The notes below the pieces were generated by a model. That model saw only the letters and a list, made by a program, of their open reading frames with translations. It made no database searches and had not been told where the DNA came from. The position numbers and the translations under genes are program-made. A stretch of 64,000 nucleotides of DNA, taken from positions 186,001 through 250,000 of the forward strand of contig NZ_JOHR01000007.1 of assembly GCF_000719775.1 (NCBI RefSeq). Reading direction: 5' to 3'. Shown in pieces: positions 36,801 through 43,368 of this stretch. The DNA is from Streptomyces sp. NRRL F-5135. GTDB taxonomy: Bacteria > Actinomycetota > Actinomycetes > Streptomycetales > Streptomycetaceae. The stretch's first letter is position 1; each line of letters begins with the position of its first letter.

Positions 36801-39800
36801 ATCACCGGCTCCGCCCTGAACAACGACGGCTCCGAGAAGCTCGGTTACAGCGCCCCGTCGCTCGCCGGCCAGCGCGAGGTGATCCGCACCGCCCTGCGGC
36901 GCAGCGGCCGGCGCGGCTCCGACATCGGATACGTCGAGGCCCACGGCACCGCCACCCGCCTGGGTGACCCGGTCGAGATCAGCGCGCTGCGGCAGGCCTT
37001 CGACCTCCCCGAGTCCTCGGTCTGCGCCGTGTCCTCGGTCAAGAGCCAGATCGGGCACACGGGCGCCGCCGCGGGCGTGGTGGGACTGGTGCGTGCCGCG
37101 CTCGCCGTCCACCACGGCGTCGTCCCGCCCACGATCGACTTCCGCCGGATGAATCCCGAGATCGGCGGCGATCCGGCCCCCTTCCATGTCCCGGCCGCCG
37201 CGGGGCCCTGGCCGGCCGGGCGCCCCCGCGTCGCCGCGGTGAGCAGCTTCGGTATCGGGGGCACCAACGCCCACCTGGTCCTGGAGCACCCGGGCGAAGT
37301 GACCGCCGGGGCGGCCGCCGGGCCGGCCACGGCTACGGTTCCGGCGGCGGTGACGGTGCCCCCGCCCGTTCCGTGCCTCGTCCTGTCCGCCGACAGCGAC
37401 CGTGCCCTGCGCGCGGACGCCCGGCGCGTCGCCGACTATCTGACCGCCCGGCCGGAGACCTACGAACAGGTGCTGCGCCATCTTCAGGCCGGCCGGCCGG
37501 CCCTGGCGCACCGTGCGGCGGCGGTCTGCCCGGACGCCGCGACCGCCGCGGCCTGGCTGCGCACGGCGACCGGGACCCCGACCGGGACGACGACCGGCGC
37601 CGCGTACGGCCGCGCCGCCGCGGCGCCGCCGCCCCCGATGCCGGCCGGCGCCCCGGCCGGGGAACTGGCCGAGGCATGGGCGGCGGGAGCGGCCGTCGAC
37701 TGGCCCGCGGGTCCCGCGCCCGCCCCCTGGGACTTCCCGCCGCCCTCCTTCGACCTGACCGACCACGACTTCCCCAGGGCCACGGCCCCCCGGCCCGCGC
37801 CCCACGAGCCCGGGCCCGCGCCCGACGACCGCCGGCCCGGCGCCCACGCGCCGGACGTGGTCGCACACGCACCGGTCCCGGCCAGGGCGCCGGAGGACCA
37901 GTGGCTGTACCAGACCGAGTGGGTACGGATACGGCGCGCCACCCCCGTGACCGCCACCTCTGCGGTCGCCACCCCCGTCACCGCCACCTCTGCGGGCGCC
38001 GGCTCACGGTCCGTGCGCCACGTGGTCGTCGTCGCCGACGCCGGCTCCCCACCGGAGCACTGGAAGGGCCTCGACGACAACCACACCCGGCTCGTGCACG
38101 TCACGGCGGGGCAGGCGTACGCCCGTCTCGCGCCCAACCGCTACGAGGTGGACCCGGCCGACCCCGACTCCCTCATCCGGCTGGTGGAGGCGGTGACCCG
38201 GGAGGCCGCGGCCACGGGCGGCGCCGTGGAGTGGCTGCACGCCCTGCCGCTCGGCGTCGGCGGAACGGTCGGCGAGCAGTCGCTGGAGCGCGCCCGGCAC
38301 GCCTGCCTCGACACCCCGGCCGCCCTGTGCCGGGCCCTGGCCCGGACGGAGCGGGCCCGTCGCCCTCGCGTCTGGTGGCTCTCCCACGGAGCCCAGCCGG
38401 TCGGCGATCACGTCCGGCGTCCCGAACTGGGGCTGCTGGCCGGCGCGCTGGAGACACCCCGCCAGGAACTGGAGCTGGACACCCGGTGGCTGGACCTGCC
38501 CGGCGCCCTCCCGTCCGACTGGGCGGACCTGCTGCCCCTCGTACTCACCGAGACGGTCCCGGAGACGGACGCCCTGGCCGGGACGGCACCCAGGCGGCTC
38601 GCACTGCGCCGGGGCTACTGGTGGCGTGCCGTCCAGCAGCCGGTCGGCCCGCCCGCCCGGCGGACCCCGGCCGTGCTCATGGAAGGGTCCGGCACCCATC
38701 TCGTCCTCGGCGGCACCGGAGGCATCGGCAGCGCCGTCGCCGCCCAGTTGCTCCAGCGGTCCGACGCCCACGTCGTCCTGCTCGCGCGCCGGCCGGTCCT
38801 GCCGCCCGCCCTCGCCCGGTGGGCCGGTCGGGTCACGCTCGTCGAGGCGGATCTGGCCCTGGAGCCGCTGGACACCGTACTGGAGCGGCTCGCACCGTAC
38901 GCCCGCCGGCTGGACGGCATCGTGCACGCGGTCGGCACCGCGGCGGGCGGTCTCCTCGTGCGCCGCGACGGCGACGCCATGCGGCACGCGACCGGGGCCA
39001 AGCTGCGGGGCGCGCTCCTGATGGAACGCCTGATCGCCGCCCACCGTCCCGGCTACGCCGTCTACTGCTCGTCCATGGCCGCCACGCTCGGCGGGGTCGG
39101 CCAGTTCGACTACGCCGCGGCGAACGGGGCGCTGGACGCCTTCGCCCACCTCGCCCCCGACGACCCGGGCGGCACCGTGCGGATCGGCATCGGCTGGGAC
39201 GTGTGGCGGGACGCCGGCATGGCGCGCTCCGCCCTCGCCACCGACGCTCGCCACCAGGCGCACCTGGCGGCGGGCCTGTCGTCCGACGAGGCCCTGCGGG
39301 TCTTCTCCGACGCCCTCCGGCTGCAACTGCCCCACCTGCTGGTCTCCACCACGCCGCTGGAGGAGTCCCGGTACTTCTACGAAGCCACGAGCACGGCCAT
39401 GAACACGGCCACGGCCACTGCCACGGGCACGGGCACGGGCACGGCTACGAGCGCACCGGCTGCCCCGCACGAGGCGTCGGCCTCGCCTCCCGGACCGGAC
39501 GACCCGTCCGCGGCCGTCGAGCTCACCGGCGTCCTGTGCCACCTGCTCGGGGTCGACACCCTGGACCCGGACGCCCGCCTCTACGACCTCGGGGCCGACT
39601 CCCTGACCCTCCTCGACCTGCTGTCGGAGGTGAAACGGCGGTACGGAGTCGACATCGAACTGTCCCGGCTCAGCCACCAGGTGACCCTGAACGAGGTGCT
39701 GGCCCGTCTCGACGGCCGGACGGACGCCGGAAACCGGAAGGTGAGCGCGGCGAACACGGCAGACGTGGCAGAAGCCGAGGCGCCGGTCCCGGCCCAGGTA

Positions 39801-40583
39801 TCGGCCCCGGCACCCGCGCCGGCGCCGGCACCGGCTTCGGACCCGGTGACCGTCGAGGTGTGGCAGCACGGCGACGGGCCCCACGTGCTGTGTCTCGTCC
39901 ACCCCATCGGCGGCGACATCCAGGCGTACCGCCCCCTGGTCTCGGCCCTCTCCTCCCGGCTGACGGTCTGTCTGATCCCCGATCCCGCGTTGCGCGACCC
40001 CGAACTGCCGCCCTGGCCGGTCACCCGGAGAGCGGCCCTCTACGACGCCGCGCTGCGCGACCGGTTCTCCGAGCCCGGCACACGCTTCCTGCTCGGCGGC
40101 TGGTCGTTCGGCGCCTGGGTCGCCCTGTCGATGGCCCGCGAGGCGGAGACAGCCGGCCGCCCGGTCGAACAGCTCTACCTCCTGGACCCGCCGCCGCCGG
40201 ACGCCGGCCCTCTCCTGGGCGGCTACGGCGAGCAGGACATCCGGACGGTCTTCGAGCACGAACTGCGCGGCAACGGCGGGCGGTCCCCGCTCTCCGGACC
40301 AGGACAGGCCTACGCCGAGCGGCTCGCCCACTGCTGCCGTGCCAACCTCGCGGGCCTGGCCGCCCACCGGCCGCCCGAGCTGACGCGTACTCCCAGCACC
40401 CTGTGGCTGGCGACCAGGGCGGTCACCGGTCTGCCGTCGGCGGGGCGGGCCGGGGCGGGCGACTGGGCGCGCGTCCTGCCGGGTGACTCACGCACGCACC
40501 ACGTGGACGCCACCCACTACGAGCTCGTCGCCGCGCCCCACGCCGGCCACATCGCCCGGTCGATCAACAGCGATACCGGCTGA
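30801..40583 (+). CDS. Hybrid NRPS-PKS, A-PCP-C-A-PCP-KS-KR-ACP-TE (detoxin/rimosamide-type candidate)
   Basis: A 3260-residue protein. A1 (about 13-560) has code D-A-F-F-L-G-V-T-F-K, of Val/Ile type. PCP1 (570-645) has GGDSL. The C domain (654-1110) has HHIAVDG. A2 (1134-1653) has code D-V-Q-F-I-A-H-V-V-K, of Pro type. PCP2 (1665-1737) has GATSL. The KS (1757-2163) has Cys1912, EAHGTAT and KSQIGHT. A reduced linker sits where an AT would be (2163-2330). KR (2367-2857) has GGTGGIG and Lys/Ser/Tyr/Asn catalytic residues. ACP (2900-2972) has GADSL. TE (3014-3254) has Ser3102 in GGWSFG. The predicted chain is Val/Ile-Pro plus one ketoreduced C2 unit, with malonyl loaded in trans. The ATG at 30801 overlaps the upstream TGA and has GGAGG seven bases before it. 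Confidence 0.95.
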   Translation: MDRSDEARPQPSPLAAAVLGRARRTPSAPAVVDGERVLDYAALDRLSGAVARGLRAHGVREGQAVAVCLPRSWQLVCVMLGIRRAGATVVPLDAQSPSDRRRHILDDSAAVALVHEGGDGSGDAPLPHTAEGPHVTEDPHAAEDPHAAMSGISASVVPLRAADLLTTPDAGPTDEREVRGEVEEAAPTADSAASFLFYTSGTTGRPKGVEVRDSGILRLARPGYIRLVEGARYAGMSNPAFDAVSFEVWVPLLTGGTYVVLSEEQTQDPALLADALRRARVDVVFITTALFNATVDQVPDCFSTVGQVLIGGEQLNATRIRRWYADNPSSAGTADGTHDADGATRLHNVYGPTECATFALWHPIPRDFDGDVVPVGRPLPATGALLVVDGRRAAEPGEVAELHLAGEGLAVGYRNLPEETARRFVRLTWHDGGRRRWYRTGDLVRCDATGSITYVGRTDRQVKVRGFRIEPGEVEGQLTAHPAIRQARVCVRRDADGAHQLLAYLVLRDELTFEEYDRHVTATLPPYMRPHRSHLVDALPLNANGKTDESALLESPVEPWRRARTAGGDGDVTDAQRRFLDLAERILDVSGLRPDDRWIPNGGDSLKALRLRFEVRRRWNVELPQSLVLRADFAALTDALSAGADETALRHPPVPAPAGRRVAPATAEQQRLWLLDRRDPGNRAYDVPLAFRLEGTPDIAALREALRRLVARHPALRTSYHAAPDGLSQRIGEPYDPWREADVREDEDWRGAARRFFAPAFDLAEPRMLRAGLLRLTDGSGVLLLHLHHIAVDGWSLNVLFRDLTNDLTNDCAPGPAPEPIPGPDAGSLPSPVEYALWQSAWHRTPAYRAQRAALRHHYGQLEPAAPPLAPATAAGAGRLLRTSLDLVQRSRLDRLCAELGLTRFQLLLSVYAFSLYAVTGRTRPLVAAPVAGRPVAEFASTVGMFANTVLLPLALAPREGLTEQLRRQATAVREVLDRQDVALSDALTDHRFRDDGPPFDFMFVLENTEFDALALPGCRVSPLWPEPAGAKCALTLSVIEGEAGFDCLWEYAEGQFDSERVRAAAQIFRQAVDLLTTNTTGTTGTTGTTGTTGTTGTTGTTGTTATLTDLVAPYRRSLPDHGRGPALDADGPAPAFATVAEGFARQVRRTPDAPALAAGDRTLSYAELDAHAAAFAAELRRHHPAPSDPAAPARIALHLPPSAEHVVALLAAARLNLTVVPLDPAYPPALLRQILRQAEPLAILVAPGGEADVDAIAPAGLPRRAVTLADVSPALPTPTPTPSPTQAQARAQAQAPAHQGLRPLYTLFTSGSTGTPKGVDVPDRTLCDLLHWQTREGGLGAPAVTQQFSMLSFDVSFQEIFTTLCAGGLLHRVDPAWRHDMPALLEQLESAGVERLFLPYVALQLLAEHAVRQRRFPSRLREVITAGEQLVCTDAIRRWFAGMPGARLFNHYGPTETHVVSGLCLEGDPARWPLRPAIGRPVAGAHLRVVDDTGEPVPPGATGHLLIGGAMAAPCYLGDPELNRTRFVEVPGVGVCYRTGDLAHVDGEGLFHYDGRDDDQIKLSGHRLELGQVEAALLAHPDIVGAVVAQADEGLVAVLRCRGDGPGTDELTGHLAGLLPAHVRIRAFRRVPALPRTPSGKLDRRAALTVPGHELRTAAAPPARLSAAEARLCALFHEVTGRPVGPDERFFDAGATSLDLMRFHLRCGADLGLTFTVADLFEHVTVRRLNRFLQAAPQPSGETADHHRPETAADEPVAVIGMSVRLPGAPDLAAFWQMVTTGGSGIEYFPAADGLVGARSQLDGLLSFDPEKFGISRQDARLMDPQQRHMLMSCVEALAHAGIAAPGRRRVGLVAACGENTYFQAMLREADPAALPDGFRLALHHDKDYLATKAAYHLGLTGPAFTVQAACASSLVGVHVAAGLLRQGDADVMLAGGVLVDTRLTDGYRYRPQHIFSPDGHCRPFSDDAAGTVGASGVAVVVLKPLRDALRDGDTVYAAITGSALNNDGSEKLGYSAPSLAGQREVIRTALRRSGRRGSDIGYVEAHGTATRLGDPVEISALRQAFDLPESSVCAVSSVKSQIGHTGAAAGVVGLVRAALAVHHGVVPPTIDFRRMNPEIGGDPAPFHVPAAAGPWPAGRPRVAAVSSFGIGGTNAHLVLEHPGEVTAGAAAGPATATVPAAVTVPPPVPCLVLSADSDRALRADARRVADYLTARPETYEQVLRHLQAGRPALAHRAAAVCPDAATAAAWLRTATGTPTGTTTGAAYGRAAAAPPPPMPAGAPAGELAEAWAAGAAVDWPAGPAPAPWDFPPPSFDLTDHDFPRATAPRPAPHEPGPAPDDRRPGAHAPDVVAHAPVPARAPEDQWLYQTEWVRIRRATPVTATSAVATPVTATSAGAGSRSVRHVVVVADAGSPPEHWKGLDDNHTRLVHVTAGQAYARLAPNRYEVDPADPDSLIRLVEAVTREAAATGGAVEWLHALPLGVGGTVGEQSLERARHACLDTPAALCRALARTERARRPRVWWLSHGAQPVGDHVRRPELGLLAGALETPRQELELDTRWLDLPGALPSDWADLLPLVLTETVPETDALAGTAPRRLALRRGYWWRAVQQPVGPPARRTPAVLMEGSGTHLVLGGTGGIGSAVAAQLLQRSDAHVVLLARRPVLPPALARWAGRVTLVEADLALEPLDTVLERLAPYARRLDGIVHAVGTAAGGLLVRRDGDAMRHATGAKLRGALLMERLIAAHRPGYAVYCSSMAATLGGVGQFDYAAANGALDAFAHLAPDDPGGTVRIGIGWDVWRDAGMARSALATDARHQAHLAAGLSSDEALRVFSDALRLQLPHLLVSTTPLEESRYFYEATSTAMNTATATATGTGTGTATSAPAAPHEASASPPGPDDPSAAVELTGVLCHLLGVDTLDPDARLYDLGADSLTLLDLLSEVKRRYGVDIELSRLSHQVTLNEVLARLDGRTDAGNRKVSAANTADVAEAEAPVPAQVSAPAPAPAPAPASDPVTVEVWQHGDGPHVLCLVHPIGGDIQAYRPLVSALSSRLTVCLIPDPALRDPELPPWPVTRRAALYDAALRDRFSEPGTRFLLGGWSFGAWVALSMAREAETAGRPVEQLYLLDPPPPDAGPLLGGYGEQDIRTVFEHELRGNGGRSPLSGPGQAYAERLAHCCRANLAGLAAHRPPELTRTPSTLWLATRAVTGLPSAGRAGAGDWARVLPGDSRTHHVDATHYELVAAPHAGHIARSINSDTG

Positions 40584-40646
40584 TCCCCGGAGAGCGTGTC
40601 CGGAAAGAGACCTCTGTCCCCCTGCCCCCCTCCCGGGAGAACCCGC

Positions 40647-41525
40647 ATGGAACAGTTCGCACTGGACGCCGTCGAAAGCGTCACCACCCGCCCGCGAGAG
40701 ACGTACGACAGCTTCGTCGTCGACCCGCTGACCCCGCTGCTCGGCGCCGAGGTGACGGGGCTCGACCTCTCCAGGGAGCTGACACCGGAACAGGAGAAGG
40801 AGGTCAAACAGGCCTTCCTCACCCACCACGTGCTCGCCTTCCGCGACCAGCACCTCACCCCGGAGGACCACAAGCGGTTCGCCGCCCTCTTCGGCCCGCT
40901 GCACCCCGTGGCCCTCCCGGCGGAGGGCTCGGACCCGTACATCCTGGAGATCAGCGCGAACAAGGACTCCCGGATGATCGCCGGCAACGGCTGGCACGCC
41001 GACGGCACCGCGGACGCCGAGCCGTCGCTCGGTTCGATGCTCCACATCACCCGCGTCCCGGAGGTCGGCAGCGGCGGCGACACCCTGTTCGCCAACATGC
41101 ATCTGGCCTACGAGATGCTGTCGCCCGCGATGAAGACGTTCCTGGACGGGCTGACCGCCGTGCACGACGGTGCGCTTCCCTGGCTGGCACAGGGCCAGAC
41201 CCCGCCGCCCGAGTACGACGTGCCGCGCAACGAACACCCGGTCGTGGCCCGCCACCCCGACACCGGCCGCAAGATCCTCTTCGTCAACGCCCCCTACACC
41301 TCGCACATCACCCAGCTCTCCCGCTCCGAGAGCACGGCCGTCCTCGAGATGCTCTACACCCACATCGCCCGGACACCCCTGCTGCACTGCCGGGTCCGCT
41401 GGCAGCCGAACACGCTGGTGTTCTGGGACAACCGCTGTGTCCAGCACCACGCTGTCTGGGACTACTTCCCGCACTCGCGCTACGGCCGGCGCGTCGCCAT
41501 CGACGGTACGCGCCCCCGGGCGTGA
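40647..41525 (+). CDS. TauD/TfdA-family Fe(II)/2-oxoglutarate dioxygenase
   Basis: A 292-residue dioxygenase. The iron-binding facial triad is visible: His117 and Asp119 in WHADGTAD, and His267 in VQHHAVWDY, followed by the Arg (YGRR) that binds 2-oxoglutarate. Length is normal for TauD. The ATG at 40647 has GGGAGA upstream; an upstream GTG at 40596 is less likely. It lies 63 bp after the hybrid NRPS-PKS gene and is probably in the same operon. In the detoxin/rimosamide family a TauD-like enzyme is a conserved partner and hydroxylates the proline-derived part, which is the likely role here. Confidence 0.93.
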   Translation: MEQFALDAVESVTTRPRETYDSFVVDPLTPLLGAEVTGLDLSRELTPEQEKEVKQAFLTHHVLAFRDQHLTPEDHKRFAALFGPLHPVALPAEGSDPYILEISANKDSRMIAGNGWHADGTADAEPSLGSMLHITRVPEVGSGGDTLFANMHLAYEMLSPAMKTFLDGLTAVHDGALPWLAQGQTPPPEYDVPRNEHPVVARHPDTGRKILFVNAPYTSHITQLSRSESTAVLEMLYTHIARTPLLHCRVRWQPNTLVFWDNRCVQHHAVWDYFPHSRYGRRVAIDGTRPRA

Positions 41526-41642
41526 CGGGCCCCGGGCCCGACCGCGACAGACCCCGGCCGTGCCAGACCCGGCCGTGAGACCCCGGCCGTGACGGGCCCC
41601 GGCCACGCGCGTGCGGCAGCGGCGACAGCGGCGGCGACAGCA

Positions 41643-42056
41643 CTACGGTTCCTCCCGGTGCCGGTCGTCGCCCTGTCCCGCGTCCGCCCGGACCGCGACC
41701 GCGGCCTTCGACCCGCGCCACGGGCCGAGACCCGAGACGACGAAGAACAGCCCGGTCACGCCGTATCCGGCGAAGGCCGCGCCGAGTTGGTAGTCACGTA
41801 TCCGCTCGTCCGCCTGCGCGGTCGCCTGCTCCTCGTAGTCGCGCCTGCCCGTCGAGCGTGCCGTCGGGTAGTCGTACAGGTGGCAGACCGAGCGGTCGCC
41901 CGGCCGCATGAGGACGCCGTGCTCCTCACCGTCCTCGCCGAGGAGCAGGCCGGGACATTCCACGGTGTCCGGCACCGACGCCCCCTTGGCGAAGTAGACC
42001 AGGCCGGCGAACAGCGGCAGCAGGAACAACGTCAGGAACACGTTTCGAAAGCGCAC
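41643..42056 (-). CDS. Small two-helix membrane protein, hypothetical
   Basis: A 137-residue protein with an N-terminal membrane segment (about 5-23), an exterior loop of about 70 residues with two Cys (VECPG, VCHLY) that may form a disulfide, and a second membrane segment (about 92-110), then a charged tail. GTG start. It converges on the dioxygenase gene and diverges from the GH62 gene. I recognise no family. Confidence 0.65.
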   Translation of the reverse strand: MRFRNVFLTLFLLPLFAGLVYFAKGASVPDTVECPGLLLGEDGEEHGVLMRPGDRSVCHLYDYPTARSTGRRDYEEQATAQADERIRDYQLGAAFAGYGVTGLFFVVSGLGPWRGSKAAVAVRADAGQGDDRHREEP

Positions 42057-42085
42057 CGGCCGAGCGTACGCGGACCCTCCGGCCC

Positions 42086-42097
42086 CGAAACCTTTCG
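42086..42097. promoter_or_regulatory. CGAAA inverted repeat upstream of the GH62 gene
   Basis: CGAAACCTTTCG is an inverted repeat of CGAAA with a 2-bp spacer. It resembles the CGAAACTTTCG element reported upstream of Streptomyces xylanase genes, but with one extra base. It sits about 160 bp before the arabinofuranosidase ATG, so a hemicellulose-responsive regulator may bind here. Confidence 0.4.
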
Positions 42098-42254
42098 ACG
42101 TTGCTAGCGAATATTGCGAGAGGTATTGACGCCGCTCCGCGGCCTCCTATCATCCAGCTTGCTCGATGAGTCGACCCTTGTTCGATATCACGAACATGCC
42201 GGTCCCGCTCCGCTCCATGACAGGACACCTCCCACTCAAGAATCAGAGGTCCTC

Positions 42255-43277
42255 ATGCGCAGAGGAAGTTTCAGCCGCAAACACCTGTCCGTGGTGCTCT
42301 CCGCCACGGTCGCGGCCCTGGTCTCATTAGCGGCGACGCTCGTCGTCAACCCGGCCCAGGCGGCCACCAGCGCGTGTTCCCTTCCGTCGACGTACCGGTG
42401 GACATCGACGGGCGTGCTGGCGCAGCCGGCGAACGGGTGGGTCTCACTGAAGGACTTCACCAGCGTGAACTACAACGGCAAGCGCCTGGTCTACGCGTCG
42501 AACGTGTCGGGATCGTCCTACGGCTCGATGAGGTTCAGCCCCTTCACGAACTGGTCGGACATGGCGTCGGCCGGCCAGGCCGGGATGAGCCAGGCCGCCG
42601 TGGCACCCACGCTGTTCTACTTCGCGCCCAAGAACGTCTGGGTGCTGGCGTACCAGTGGGGGGCGTGGCCCTTCATCTACCGCACGTCGAGCGACCCCAC
42701 CAACCCCAACGGCTGGTCCTCGCCGCAGCCGCTGTTCACCGGCAGCCTCCCCGACTCCGGAACCGGCCCGATCGACCAGACCCTGATCGCCGACGGCCAG
42801 AACATGTACCTGTTCTTCGCCGGTGACAACGGCAAGATCTACCGAGCGAGCATGCCGATCGGCAACTTCCCGGGCAACTTCGGCTCGTCGTACACGACGA
42901 TCATGAGCGACTCGAGGAACAACCTGTTCGAAGGGGTGCAGGTCTACAAGCTTCAGGACCAGAACCAGTACCTCATGATCGTTGAGGCGATGGGTGCGAA
43001 CGGGCGCTACTTCCGCTCGTTCACGGCCTCCAGCCTGAGCGGTTCGTGGACCCCGCAGGCCGTCAGCGAGAGCAGGCCCTTCGCGGGCAAGGCCAACAGC
43101 GGTGCCACCTGGACCAATGACATCAGCCACGGTGACCTGGTCCGCAACAACCCGGACCAGACCATGACCGTCGACCCCTGCAACCTGCAGTTCCTCTACC
43201 AGGGCAAGTCGCCCTCCGCGAACGGCCCCTACGACCAGCTGCCCTGGCGGCCGGGCGTCCTCACGCTCCAGCGCTGA
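42255..43277 (+). CDS. Secreted GH62 alpha-L-arabinofuranosidase
   Basis: A 340-residue secreted enzyme. An Arg/Lys n-region and hydrophobic core are followed by an AQAA-type cleavage site near residue 37. The mature part is a five-bladed GH62 domain; recognisable segments are [33 protein letters not shown] and [11 protein letters not shown], the last carrying the candidate acid Glu. There is no carbohydrate-binding module. It removes arabinose side chains from arabinoxylan. Start ATG with AGAGGT just upstream. A perfect hairpin terminator follows, so it is probably monocistronic. It complements the CBM2 esterase 27 kb away. Confidence 0.93.
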   Translation: MRRGSFSRKHLSVVLSATVAALVSLAATLVVNPAQAATSACSLPSTYRWTSTGVLAQPANGWVSLKDFTSVNYNGKRLVYASNVSGSSYGSMRFSPFTNWSDMASAGQAGMSQAAVAPTLFYFAPKNVWVLAYQWGAWPFIYRTSSDPTNPNGWSSPQPLFTGSLPDSGTGPIDQTLIADGQNMYLFFAGDNGKIYRASMPIGNFPGNFGSSYTTIMSDSRNNLFEGVQVYKLQDQNQYLMIVEAMGANGRYFRSFTASSLSGSWTPQAVSESRPFAGKANSGATWTNDISHGDLVRNNPDQTMTVDPCNLQFLYQGKSPSANGPYDQLPWRPGVLTLQR

Positions 43278-43281
43278 ACGC

Positions 43282-43319
43282 GAGGAACCCCGGCCGTGCG
43301 CGGGCCGGGGTTCCTCTTT
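43282..43319 (+). terminator. Rho-independent terminator of the GH62 gene
   Basis: A perfect 14-bp stem (GAGGAACCCCGGCC / GGCCGGGGTTCCTC) with a short loop and a TTT tail, five bases after the stop codon. Confidence 0.85.
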
Positions 43320-43368
43320 CTCAGCTCCTGGGAGTCAGCTTCTCAACTCCTGGGAGTCAGCGGACCCC

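Noticed and set aside
30834..37868. A 2344-codon open frame antisense to the hybrid NRPS-PKS gene
   Set aside because: It is the GC-skewed shadow of the real gene: no recognisable domains, composition dominated by Gly/Arg/Val/Ala, and the sense strand has full catalytic motifs.
26563..41525. A siderophore assembly line
   Set aside because: No hydroxamate or catechol genes, no transporter of siderophore type, and A-domain codes of aliphatic and proline type.
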